Below, piece by piece: positions 36,885 through 47,445 of a DNA stretch of 64,000 bases; position 1 is the first letter of the stretch, and each line of letters opens with the position of its first letter. The translations under genes were made by a program, and so were the position numbers. The notes below the pieces were generated by a model. The model searched no databases. It saw only the letters and a list, made by a program, of their open reading frames with translations, and was not told the DNA's origin. The DNA lies in contig JAJEKV010000005.1 in assembly GCA_021234155.1 (NCBI GenBank), positions 10,164,572-10,228,571 on the forward strand. The letters are read 5' to 3'. Origin of the DNA: Isoetes taiwanensis. Its lineage: Eukaryota > Streptophyta > Lycopodiopsida > Isoetales > Isoetaceae.

Positions 36885-37792
36885 GCAGTTGTAGGTATGC
36901 TTTTGGCTTTTTCGCCCTACCACATATATCATTGGATGTACATATGCTATTTGCAAAAGTACCCATATCATATTGGACCATGGCATATTTTGTTGACTTT
37001 GCATGTGTGTTTGATAGTTAATGTGTTGGAAAAAAAAATCCGAGAAATAGGCTTAAAAAAAAAGTGAACTTTGCTTTTCTAAGGTAAAATAAAATGGACA
37101 GCGCATTTTTCCATGCTCATACCCAGCCAAGCTCACCAAACATCTTGTATGCTTCAGTTCCGAATCGTTTGGTTTGGTGCTTACTTTGTTCGAAAAAGCC
37201 TTACTGTTTACTTTTTTTTTTTCCTAAAACTGGGACTTCTTTCAAGCCCACATGCAGGGAGAAGGAAGATTCATGCTAAACCAAAGTCGGGGCTCAGGGC
37301 TGGCAAGGTAAAACCCTGTTTTGTAACTAGTAGAATCAAAGAGTTTAAAACAGAAAAGAGCTAATTTATCAATGGACCATTTATTGAAAAGAGCTTATGC
37401 CACACATTTGACATGTTCGAAGTATTTCCCAAAATGTCACAAAATAGTGATGTTTTCCATATTCAGATTCTTCATTTTGGTACTATATATCAGAAAAAGT
37501 CTGGAAGTGCTCTTCATGAAAAACTCTCACATTCACATACATCCTGTCACGTCATTGAGCACATGGTTTAAGTTAACCATTGCTAGCAATGTAAATCCAA
37601 GTCCTTTTATACAAGCCAAATAACATCCAAATTCCCAAAAAAAAAGTCAAAACTTCAAAAGACATGTTTCTAACTCTATCTCAGCCAGCCTCTCCAACGC
37701 TTGCAGGATTGTCCACAGCTTTAATACATGCATGAAAACAAATAAGCGTACCAAAGATGAAATTAAGTGCATTTTGGCAATATTTCCATCAA

Positions 37793-38188
37793 TTAACAGC
37801 AAAAAAAAATTCTGAAAAGGAGAAAGAGGGTACCGTGATCAGCCTTGCTCACTTTCTTCTTCTCTCCCCTATGCCTAAGCTCAGGAATGCCAACCTCCAC
37901 AGCTCTATCTCCTCTAATATCTTCCTTGAAGGGATCAACATCGGGATCGCGATACCGCTCTCCGTAAGCTTCATCAGAACAGTGGCTTGCATATTTCTCA
38001 CCATATGCCTCATACATGTGATCAGTCCTGAATTAACCCAACACCAGATAAACTCACAAACACAAACAACCCACCAAAAAAAAAATCATCAAAACAGTGG
38101 CTAGCATATTTCTCACCATATGCCTCATACATGTGATCAGTCCTGAATTATCCAACACCAGATAAACTGACAAACACACACAACCCAC

Positions 38189-38228
<40 letters not shown>

Positions 38229-38470
38229 TTTTAAGAAGTTTCTAACCCTGATTAACAAGAACAACTATTAAATTAGTACCCAGATCTAGGAGGGCCCTCT
38301 CCTTTTGGAACCCCAGTCTGAGTCGTCCGTTCATCTTTAGCCTTGTTTACGTCCATGCCTTTCTCTGCTGCAAAGCTCCTCCTTGTTTGTAAGAATGTAA
38401 AGCGCCTTCCTTCCCAAATCAGGCTTCTGTTTTGGGTCCAGATTGCCGGTGTTAATGAAAATTTTATCAT
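37793..38470 (-). CDS. possible two-exon gene fragment, unknown product
   Basis: An upstream minus-strand exon (about 38470-38281) reads RRSFAAEKGMDVNKAKDERT and GVPKGEGPPRSG before a GT. A second exon after the acceptor TTAATTCAG (about 38029) reads TDHMYEAYGEKYASHCSDEA, YGERYRDPDVDPFKEDIRGD and RAVEVGIPELRHRGEKKK before GT at about 37834. The N-terminal part resembles a mitochondrial presequence (basic, RRSFAA). I cannot name the family. The start of the second exon and its acceptor are duplicated just upstream (38096-38190 repeats 37980-38085), followed by a 40-base A run at about 38187-38226. Confidence 0.4.
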
Positions 38471-38953
38471 GTTTCTCTTTCGTTTCTGAACAAATCATAA
38501 CTTGGTTAAAATTTGAAAGTTACTCTCCATGCAGTCACGTGTTGCTCTGCATGCTTGCCTCAATGAAGAATTAGCAGTTTAGACATTGGATAAGGTCTCA
38601 AACATATTTGAATACAAAGGGTTCGGCGTTTAGTTATTAGATGTTCGTTACAACAGCGGTTAAAACCAATAGTGTTTCATAAATATTAGAAAAGGGATAA
38701 CAAAACGGAAGTTGGGTCTCCATTTTTGTTTGAGGTTTAATCTGGTAATGCCACGTTGCATCCTCTACAATATCATAGTTGGGTCGCTGCTATTTCCGGT
38801 GGTGCATTCTCAGGCGCCCACCTCGCCCCTGCCGATTTCAAGGAATCCTATTTCCATTCTTCATTCTTCACCACTCACCACTGGCTGCACAGGTAAGAAA
38901 TCATAGCAAATTGTGATCATAGAAACCGGATCTTGCACTCCCCAACTGTGATA

Positions 38954-39061
38954 TTGTAAGGGTAGCACAATTGGTCCTGTGGATTCCCGGTTTGCAGCTC
39001 CCGGCTACGTCGGTCACTGCCAAACCAGGAATCCAGTCCCAATTGTGCTACCATTATACAA
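38954..39061. mobile_element. ~108-bp foldback MITE, copy 2
   Basis: Arms TTGTAAGGGTAGCACAATTG and CAATTGTGCTACCATTATAC pair over about 45 bp, including GGATTCCCGGTTTGCAG facing CTGCCAAACCAGGAATCC. It is the same family as 29075-29179 but better preserved. Confidence 0.85.
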
Positions 39062-40288
39062 TCCGAAATAGAATGGGTTCCACATTCCATAAACAACAAA
39101 TTTATAGGTTGCACAGGTCATTCCCCTTGTTTTTGGCCTGATTTTCTTCAATCAGGATAGCCCCCCTAGAACCGGCTAAACCATTGTTTTCAAGCACATA
39201 GCCAAACCTTACCTCTGTAAACTCAAAGAATAAACACGAATTTGTTTACCTTCTGTAAACTCAAAAAATAAACAAGAATTCTGAGTCTTTTCCTTTGCAG
39301 TGACCCACTCAAATACATTAGGAATTCTCAAGACATCAAGAGTCAGGACTGAGAAAGAAGAAGCTTCAATTCAGAGTAGATTAAATGGCAAAACTGCTTC
39401 AAAATCTGGAACCAAATTAGCAAATGAAGACTAGAATGCTCTATTACTCTGCTTTCATGAAACTGTGAATAGTACAAAATTCTTGTTGCTGACATGGAAT
39501 ATTAGCCACGTGTCCGGAAACCATTGGGTACACGTGGCTTACATATTGGAACGTCCCACCAATCTGTGGTTTTCCAGTTGGAAACCACCTCTTGGTGGAA
39601 CATTTCCAAATATAAAATTCCATGTTTTGGCAGTACAGAAGCCCGACGCTTTTGCTGCAAAGAATATTTTGGACGTGCTCATCTTTTAAATCGTCCGAGT
39701 AAATCTCTTCGACATGCACAAGAAGGAAAGGCAACAGAAGCCATAAGCAAGAAAGACCCTTAAGCTTCGAAGATCTGGCAGCTCTGATAGAGGTCTTCAG
39801 CTTCAAATCCGGCAAATCCTTAAGGAACGGATGCTTTAAGCTTCGAAGATCCGTAAAAGTCTTGCAGATAAGAGCAAGCCTTTGTAAAAAATCTGCCATA
39901 ATAAACTCATCTTCCACAAAGCTCATCTTGAAGGCCGATTCCTTTGTGCTATAGCCCATCTCCATCTGTTTTATTGGGTAAAATGATCTCAACTTCCGTT
40001 TTGTTGGGGAATAGAAGAGGGTCCCCCCTTTCCGATTTGCAAGAGATCCCCTCCTGGCTGCCGCCCATTGGCCCCCCCCCCCCTCCCCCCCCAAACTGGA
40101 AAGGGGTCCCCTCTTCCATTTTCCAATATAATATTCTATTCACAATATTCTATTCTCAATGTGAAACTATTCTAAGAGTTCTAGCTACGATGCTCTTTCT
40201 ACGCGCAAAGAGCTTGAATATGGCTTGTCCCTTCTTGATGTATGGAATGCCTTGAACAATTTCTTTATGGTGGGACTCAATGGAATTG
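39062..40288. other. no supported gene
   Basis: A 216-codon minus-strand frame (40094-39444) crosses a C-run and has no recognisable domain, so I do not call it. C-rich runs lie at 40073-40091. Confidence 0.35.
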
Positions 40289-40875
40289 CTGAGAGAGGAG
40301 AAAACGCCGATGAGAAGTCGACGAAGAACTTGCAAGAAATAGCGATCCCCAAACGAACCAGAGCCCCAGAAAAATGCATGCAATGCATGAATGCATGCGA
40401 GTGATGCATGCTCGCCCATTCGAGAATACCGATTCGACGGCTCGGATCAATGGCATTCTTGAATGAGAACTCGCATAAAAACAAGGAAGCTCTCGACAAA
40501 CAGAGAACTTCCTTATCAAATCGGGATCGAGGTCGAAGGTTGAAGGATGGCCACAAAAGGGACAAGATCGGGGAAGAACATGTCCCAACATGGAAAAAGA
40601 CGCCAAAATGTCAAACCAAGCAGGGAGAAGCCCTTCTCTTGCCTGGTATTAAAAAAAAAAAAAAAAAAAAAAAGAGAGGCAAGGGAACTGCTGAGAGAGG
40701 AGAAAACACCGATGAGAAATCGATGAAGAACCTGCAAGAAATAGCGATCCCCAAATGAACTAGAGCTCCATAAAATGCATGCAATGCATGCATGCATGCA
40801 AGAGATGCATGCTCGCCCATTCGAGAATACCGATCTGATGGGTCGGATCGATGGCATAATCTTTAATGAAGAGGG
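40289..40875 (+). repeat. ~190-bp direct repeat pair
   Basis: The segments 40289-40490 and 40691-40875 are about 90% alike by eye (GCTGAGAGAGGAGAAAACRC at the start, GCATGCTCGCCCATTCGAGA near the end). Each contains clusters of ATGCATGC palindromes. The spacer ends in an A run (40649-40671) followed by GAGAGGCAAGGGAAC. A tandem duplication or a retroposed copy are both possible. Confidence 0.75.
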
Positions 40876-40888
40876 TCTCTCACGCTCT

Positions 40889-41154
40889 AGGTTTTTGGAC
40901 AAGTGATAATACACTAGTTCTAGCAACTACAAGTCTTGAGTTCGAGATAGCTTAGAATTGAACTCTGAATTCTTGGGCATCAAATCCCACAGATGCAATG
41001 TAAAATGTTCTAGGGGCAGGGCCCAACCGAGCAATGTAATGTGGTGCATGGTCACAACCGAGCAATGTAGTGTGCTGTGTAGTCACATGTCCAATTGGAT
41101 GCTGCCTAGTGCCTTGATGTTAAAACAACTATCTATGTATCTATCCTTGTCAAG
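40889..41154 (+). mobile_element. tRNA-derived SINE, copy 2
   Basis: Same family as 911-1214: it shares ATACACTAGTTCTAGCAACT, the B-box region GAGTTCGAGA, GGGCATCAAATCCCA, the duplicated GCAATGTA-type blocks, and the 3' end GATGTTAAAACAACTATCTA. The A box is mutated (GGACAAGTGATAAT), so this copy is older or inactive. Confidence 0.8.
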
Positions 41155-42180
41155 CAACATGTCTTCCATAAAGAGCTCAAGTACATTCTGCAACATGTTC
41201 TACATCTGTTCACTCCTCTGTATGGTATAATAGGCCCCTAACTTTTGCTACTTTACCATTTGAACCTTTTTCTTTTTAGCATTATTGCTTTGTATGACTT
41301 CCCTATCTCAAGGTTTAGAAATTGAAGGCTGCAAGCCTTGCAAGTCCTTTTTTCCTACGCAAACAAAAAAGGAGCTTTGCGAAACAAGTCTACATTTCAT
41401 ATAGCCTTGCACAATGAAAGGAAAAAAGAAAGCATAGGCATGCAAAAATAAGTCCACTTTTGGCTAGCGAAGCAGCCATACTTCTTTATTATTTATTTAC
41501 TATTATTTTTATACACTATATTTTGTATGATATAGCCTCATTATCACTGAAGAAACCATTTTAAAAGGTGGAACCATCAAACATACTAATTAATGTTGGC
41601 ATTTTTGCCAACAAACACCAAGTCGAATTTTGCACAAAATTAGAGAACTTGTTGTTTCCCATTAAGAGGTTTTTCCCTTTCTTTCTATTCTTTGCTGGAT
41701 CAAATAGTCTTGCTAATCTAAGTCTAAGATTCCAAATTAAAGCCCCAATTTGCATTCTTAGTCTTAGATTATGCCATGCCATGTAATTTGAAAATCCATT
41801 TTTGGGAGTGGCCTTTAAAAAAGTTACGGGCAGCCCTTAAATTTCCAACCTTGCCCTAGCTTTAGCATTAGCCAATTTAGAAAGCTACTTTTGTGGAAGC
41901 TTTGAAACTATCCATTTAGTTGAGCTTGACTTGAAGGTGCTTATTGCCACTTTAGAATAGAGTAGAATAGATTAGAATGTATTCCTATCATCCATGGAGA
42001 CCCAAATAAATTAGAATAAATTCTTATAAGTCGCATTTAATTAAAGTGGGTCAAATCTCGAAATTTGGGACTCAGACTGAAAATGGGACTCATGCGGAAA
42101 AAAAGTAAGTTGTCATTGAATCATTATTAGATTTTTCCTTGATAAACTAAGAATAACATTTACACACGACATCCGAGAAA
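41155..42180. other. intergenic DNA, no gene recognised
   Basis: AT-rich with no coding signal that I can support. Some AGAATAGA/TTAGAATA phrases recur near 41955-42030. Confidence 0.4.
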
Positions 42181-42482
42181 ATGAAAGGGGGTGGTGGAGA
42201 AAGAAGAGTAGGAAGGAAGGGGAGGGAGGGAGGGAGGGAGGGAGGGAGGGGGGAAAGGCAAAGGAGCACGAGGAGGGCAAAAGGACAAAGGGGAGGGGCC
42301 GAGCAAATGGGGGAGGGAGGGAGGGAAGGGGAGGAAGGGAAGGGCAAAGGGGAGGGGGAGAAGGGGAGTCTCTTGGGGAAGGGGAGGGGGGGAAGGGCAA
42401 AGGGGAGGGGCGGGGCATGGGGAAGAGGAGGAGGGGCAAAGGGGGAGAGCAATGGGGCAAAAGGGGAGGATGGAGGGGGGTT
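42181..42482 (+). repeat. G-rich polypurine tract
   Basis: About 300 bp of nearly pure purine with GGGAGGGAGGGAGGGAGGGA and many further GGGG runs on the plus strand. It has strong G-quadruplex and triplex potential. Open frames on either strand are low-complexity artefacts. An AATT-repeat tract follows at about 42540-42590. Confidence 0.9.
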
Positions 42483-42582
42483 CAATGGCTAAAGAACTAT
42501 TCGAAAAAATAAAAAGATTAATTAGATAACTTAAATAATATAATTAATTAATTGATTAAACAATAATTAATTAATTAATTAA

Positions 42583-43022
42583 TTAATTAGAATGGTGAGT
42601 TTTTTCTCGCCTCACGAGGCGAGAATGGGTAGGATTGAGGATTCCTCCCTTCTGTGCTCCCAAAATCTTCATTATCCTATCCCATGACATAGAATAAACC
42701 TTTGACCCGTTTGGGTGGAGCTGTAGAGCCGAAATGGCATCAAAATGCTGCATCCAGAGGCGACCATAATGCATTTTACGGCTCCATGGCCGGTGCCGAA
42801 TTCGCCAAATCTAGCGAGGTTAGCTGGGCTCCAGATTCGAATGTCGTCTTCAGAGCTGCTGTATAGGCATCCGTCTGACATGACCAAAGAAAAAACATTG
42901 CCTTCGTGTGCCTTGACACAAGCCAGACATCTCCAATCCGCTATTCTTTCATCTCCAAACTGCCGTAGTGGAGACGCTGCTGCATTTGGCGATGGAGAGC
43001 CATGAATTGGGAAGGCTTGCAA
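42583..43022 (-). pseudogene. JINGUBANG-like WD40 protein remnant
   Basis: Two overlapping minus-strand frames carry WD40 blades typical of the plant JINGUBANG-type family: CLACVKAHEGNVFSLVMSDG and CLYSSSEDDIRIWSPANLAR plus GTGHGAVKC in one frame, then HYGRLWMQHFDAISALQLHP and VYSMSWDRIMKIL in the next. Relative to the family, the blade between GAVK and the HFDAIS segment is deleted and the frame changes there (about 42770). The flanks of the propeller are missing. Product and locus are therefore non-functional. Confidence 0.7.
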
Positions 43023-44447
43023 GCATTGGAACTGCCATGGCGACAGACAGAACTCAAAACTTCATGCATCCGTCTGTGAGGAAAAACTCAGAACTCAGAA
43101 CTCAGAACTCTGTACTCTGTGAGGAAAAACTCAGAACTGAGCAAATGATTTGGGTGCAAATGGGCTCTTCTTACAGCCATGACTTCAGCGCGAAGGCAAA
43201 TCCGTCAGCCCTGTGAGCATCTTGGAAATCCGGCATCTTGGATTTGTCTGCCTTTCCTCTGCCATTCTGCCATTCTGTCTATTAATAAAAACTCAAAGGC
43301 TACATACCAGAAAAAACTGGAGGAGTAGCGAGGCCGGCCTGGCTCAATCATGATTTAGGCACATCCAATCAGACTCCAATTAGGCACATCATTTTGTCCT
43401 GCCGAAACCCTAAATGCTGAAACCCTAAATGCCGAAACCCTGAATCAGAAAAGGAGGTATTGCAGGTGATAGGCGGCCGGGATGCCGCCATGATCCGACC
43501 ATAGCCAAGAAATGGAGGTATTGCAAGTTGCAGAAAAGGATGTGTTCTTCTGCTTGATGTCTTTTGAACGATTCTATGGTATTAATCTATGGTTCTTCTG
43601 CTTGATGCCTTCTGGAGGATTCTGTAGATTTCCAGGTTTTCCCTGCTCCGCATCCAAACCAAGTCTCCGAATCACGTGGAATCACTTCGGGAATCAATTT
43701 GGTCGGAGCTATGGCTATGGCAGATTATGGCAGCTTCTTCCAAGTGGTACAACGGTATCTCCGGCTCAAAGGTGTGTGTACCAAAAATGGGTGGGAAAAA
43801 AAAGCGGGTTATAGAAATAACATTGGAAAAAAGTAAAAAAATATCATATATGGGGGGATATTTGAAAAATAAGAATGTTCGACATAATATTTGGTGTTGA
43901 AATCGGTAATGATAGGCTACAAAGATATTAATTTTAAATTTTAAAGTTTTAGACCTTGAAAGAAGATTGTTTAAAATAAAATTAGAAACTTCCTTGGCAA
44001 TACCTTCTTGTCATCTAAAACATGGTTGCTGTATGCTTCTTTGTTGTAGACTCCATAGGATCATTCTTGGGGTATATTCTATGGGCACAACCTGGACTGA
44101 GGAGATTTCCTAGGAACGCCTTGGGTTTTTTAAAGGATGTGGCCAACGAGATATTTTTCTAGGGATGACATAAGAAACAATGGCACCACCCCAAATGTAC
44201 CAAATCCGTTCCTTTTTAAAAGTATAAGGACCCCCTCACCCCGTCCCCCCCCCCCAAACCCTTCCAAATTTAAACTTTTAATCATGGATAGAGAAGCTCC
44301 ATGGAGTATGGAGTGCACTTAAGAAAGGGGTGTCGAGTGGCCATAAAACACTCATTTAGGATGAGATAAGTTGAAAAACTTATAAATGATTAAAATCTTA
44401 ATGTAAATTTTTCTCTCTTAAAACTGCATTTTTCGCTCTTAGCTGCT
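43023..44447. other. no recognised gene
   Basis: CTCAGAACT is repeated tandemly near 43087-43110 and a CCGAAACCCT-like phrase three times near 43400-43440. Otherwise there is nothing that I can support on either strand. Confidence 0.4.
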
Positions 44448-44926
44448 TTTCTCGACTCGCGAGTCGAGAAAGGCCCCAGACCTGCATTTTTCACTCTGAC
44501 CTGCCTTTCTCGACTCGCGAGTCGAGAAAGGCTCTCAGACGTGCAGTTTTCCAAAATAGCCTTCAGAACCTGCGTTTTATACTTTGAGCTATCTTTCTCG
44601 ACTTGCGAGTCGAGAAAGACCCTCAGCACTGTATTTTTCCCTCTAACCTGCCTTTCTCAACTCGCGAGTCGAGAAAGGCTCTCAGACCTGCAATTCCCAA
44701 AAATAGCCTTCAGAATTGTGTTTTTTCGAATGAGTCACCCTTTCTCGACTCACTCTCAAACCTACAATTTCCCAAAAATGGCCTTCAGAACTGCGTTTTT
44801 CACTCCGAGCTCATTCAAAAAAACACAGTTCTGAAGGCTATTTTTGGGAACTGCAGGTCTGAGAGCCTTTCTTGACTTAGAGGGAAAAATGCAGTGCTGA
44901 GGGTCTTTCTCGACTCGCAAAAAGTC
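44448..44926. repeat. palindrome array with an inverted partner
   Basis: Four copies of the palindrome TCTCGACTCGCGAGTCGAGA (extended to 24 bp by TT/AA) sit at 44448-44471, 44506-44529, 44594-44617 and 44653-44676; the last two carry one mismatch. They are embedded in units reading AGGCTCTCAGACCTGCA and AATAGCCTTCAGAA. From about 44812 to 44926 the same units recur in reverse complement, so the block is also a large inverted repeat centred near 44800. A related palindrome (TTCTCGCCTCACGAGGCGAG) lies at 42604. It has no coding capacity. Confidence 0.88.
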
Positions 44927-44989
44927 CATTAGATTTGCATTTTCTAAATATTTCATTTTTCTTGCCTATAGCATCAGTTCACTAACTTG

Positions 44990-45120
44990 ATTCTGTCTTC
45001 TGCAGTTCTTATCCCGACCAGATAATACATGCTTGGGAGCAATGGAAAGACCCGTTCATTGAAGAAAGAAGGCAAGAAGAGAGTGGTGATATTGGTTGGA
45101 CAAACCAATGCGTGGCCCAT
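44990..45120 (-). mobile_element. LINE fragment left of the Ty3 insertion
   Basis: On the minus strand the frame THWFVQPISPLSSCLLSSMN, then HCSQACIIWSG, continues directly from the LINE frame at 57855 if the Ty3 element and one CCCAT are removed (GRPSWA spans the junction). This is inferred from frame continuity, not from a strong motif in this piece alone. Confidence 0.5.
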
Positions 45121-46789
45121 TGTGACGTTCCAGGACAGTATACGGTCCCAGGACGTATACTGTACTGCCTCGTCACGCGTACACGCCACCCCGACTGACG
45201 TGTACGCCAACGTGTAGCTAGGCTAGTAGCCCTAGGGGGCAACGTGCAAGGAGTGTGCATTTATTAATGTGCACATTAAACAATGTGCACATTCACTTAG
45301 GTGCACATTTTCCCATGTGGCCACTTCATGCCAAGTGGGCCACACCCATAGGTGCAATTAATGTGCACATTCTCCAATGTACACATTAATGTGGGCACAC
45401 ATTTCCATGTGGGCACATTTTGCCACCTATCCATTAAAGGCAAGTGGGCCCATTCCCAATTATCCCACATGCCTAAAGGGGATAATTGGAAACCCTAGCC
45501 AACCCCTTGTCTATTAAGGGAGAGAAACCCTAACTTGCCCAATTTTCGTTTCTAGGGTTTTAGAACTCTGTTTTGGCTGCCTCAACAGCCAAAACTGCCT
45601 CCCAGACTCTGTCTGAGAGAACTGTACCCTTAGTTTCTCTTGATTCGAGCGTTTCAGCAGGATGGTCGAGCTCAGATCAGGAGGAGTCCCTCAAGGATCA
45701 GGTATTTAGGCAATTTAATAGCTTAAACCCTCTTTTAGCCATCGAACCAGTAGGTTTAGCCTCTTAAATTGCCCATAGCAGCCCTCTAGATCTCTAGATA
45801 GCAGATTCTAACTAAAGAACCTAACTCTATGTTGTAGATTAGATCTAGTTCTTTAGTTCTCTGTGAAGTATATGGATGATGTATCTCTATGAACTCCTTG
45901 TATTGGGAAGGGGGGGTAGAGACCTAAAGCTTTGTAGTTGATGCTCCTAGAGTACCCTCTCTAGCACACTGTAGATTCGGCCTGTGTACAAGAACCACAC
46001 CGGGTTATGGGTGAAGGGGCCAGACTGGCTGAGAAGGAGGTTCATGTCCTGACTCTTGAACGATCCCTCTGGTGTGTAAGGCCTACCAGGGATCATTGTG
46101 ACTAGGTCTAATGGCTCACCACCGAAGTCGCGGGTGAGGCATGGACTCGACACCGTGAAGTGGTGTACACTTTCCCAGTTGGGTCCGGTCGACTACGGGC
46201 AGTGGCCCTCTAGTCACCTTGAGTCAGCATGGAGATCTCTGGAGGGAGTGATCCCTTCCTGCCCCATAGGAACTGGGAGGATGAAACCCAGGAATAGCCC
46301 TTCTGGCTATGCATCCGACGTGCTACAGTCAGGTCCCGACACTTTTCAGCCTACTCTGCAAAGTGTGCACAGGAGGGGCGGATGGAGTGGACAACCCTAT
46401 GCCATGTTCATATGCCAGCCAAATCCATTGCCATGAATTCTGTCTGCAATGAACTCTGGAGACCCAAGCCGTCAGTCATCCCTTTGAGTCTGAGCCTTGG
46501 GTAGAATTTCCCATATGTATCGTGCTGATCATTGTCTATGCAGATGTTGATGGACCACCCTTCGAGGTGGATATGTGCTTATGTTATACACTGACATGTA
46601 TGTTTACGCTTCCGCAGCTAGGTAGGCCCTGAGGGAGACGGGGTAAAATGACCCCTTCACTCTTCCCACTGGAACCAGTCACGGTTACAGTGTTATGTGG
46701 AGGGCCCTGTATCGGCGTGGAGCTGGTATGGGGGATGAACTCCTGTTTGTATACGGTGAGTGCACCGTATGCGAGTAGGGGACGTCACA
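45121..46789 (+). repeat. 5' LTR
   Basis: Starts TGTGACGT and ends ACGTCACA, an 8-bp inverted repeat around the usual TG...CA. Near the 5' end are two hairpins: ACAGTATACG facing CGTATACTGT, and GCGTACACG facing CGTGTACGC. From about 45255 to 45430 the motif TGTGCACATT and close variants recur about eight times, as in a U3 enhancer. A promoter-like CTATTAAGG lies near 45511. Confidence 0.95.
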
Positions 46790-46790
46790 G

Positions 46791-46802
46791 TGGTATCAAA
46801 GC
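46791..46802 (+). other. primer binding site (tRNA-iMet type)
   Basis: TGGTATCAAAGC starts 2 bp after the 5' LTR. It matches the complement of the plant initiator tRNA-Met 3' end (TGGTATCAGAGC) with one mismatch. Confidence 0.9.
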
Positions 46803-46996
46803 TATGTTCTTGGAGACCAAGAGCAAAGCACTGGCCATGTTCCCAGTAGTACTAACCTGATAGGATCCTTAAACCTCGAAAAATGGGAAATTTTTTTTCT
46901 CATTTTTGTAGTTTATGCTAAGCTAATAACAGTTAAAATGAATGAAAACATAAAAAGATTAAGAATTGGTGAGCCAACATCCAAAAAAGTAGGGTG

Positions 46997-47263
46997 GTCT
47001 CACACGTCGCGCCAGGACAGATAATGAGATTCTCATTTTCGGGCTGGGCGCAACGTGTGAGACATTCAGCTTAAACACACCAAAAACTTGTAAATTACAG
47101 TAAAATAACTTGATAATTCTAATTTTAAGCTAAGAATCATTAGCATTAGCATGTTATACGTTCCAAAAGTACAAATTTAGTAGTGGGTCCCACCATGTCT
47201 CACACGTCGCGCCAGGACAGGAAATGACTTTTTCATTTTCGGGCTGGGCGCAACGTGGGAGAC
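46997..47263. promoter_or_regulatory. paired 67-bp palindromes upstream of the H3-like cassette
   Basis: Two copies, 46997-47063 and 47197-47263, of an imperfect palindrome. It starts GTCTCACACGTCGCGCCAGG, ends CTGGGCGCAACGTGTGAGAC, and is centred on AATGAGATTCTCATTTT. Copies start exactly 200 bp apart. The same pair recurs upstream of gag. The position, fixed length and pairing suggest a regulatory or structural element, not random repeats. Confidence 0.85.
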
Positions 47264-47337
47264 CTTGCTTAATTAGGTGTTTTAGATGTTTTAAGCGACC
47301 CAAAAAGGTAGTTTAAAAGTTGACCTAAAATTGACCC

Positions 47338-47345
47338 CTATAAAT
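47338..47345 (+). promoter_or_regulatory. TATA box of the H3-like cassette
   Basis: CTATAAAT lies 108 bp before the first ATG of the H3-like frame. The leader has GGCGATCTTC and GGCGCTT, phrases also found in the gag leader. Confidence 0.6.
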
Positions 47346-47445
47346 GGACCTAGACCCCTCCCATTTCCACGTTCTTTCCTTAGAGAATTGCTCGTGTCCG
47401 CCAAGGCGATCTTCTGGCGCTTAGCTCCGATCGACGAACCAGCAA

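Noticed and set aside
39444-40094. 216-codon minus-strand frame
   Set aside because: It starts in a C-run giving poly-Gly, has no family motif and no splice logic; it cannot be supported as a gene.
42113-42492. Pro/Ser-rich and Gly/Arg-rich frames of about 100 codons
   Set aside because: Translation of the polypurine tract on either strand.
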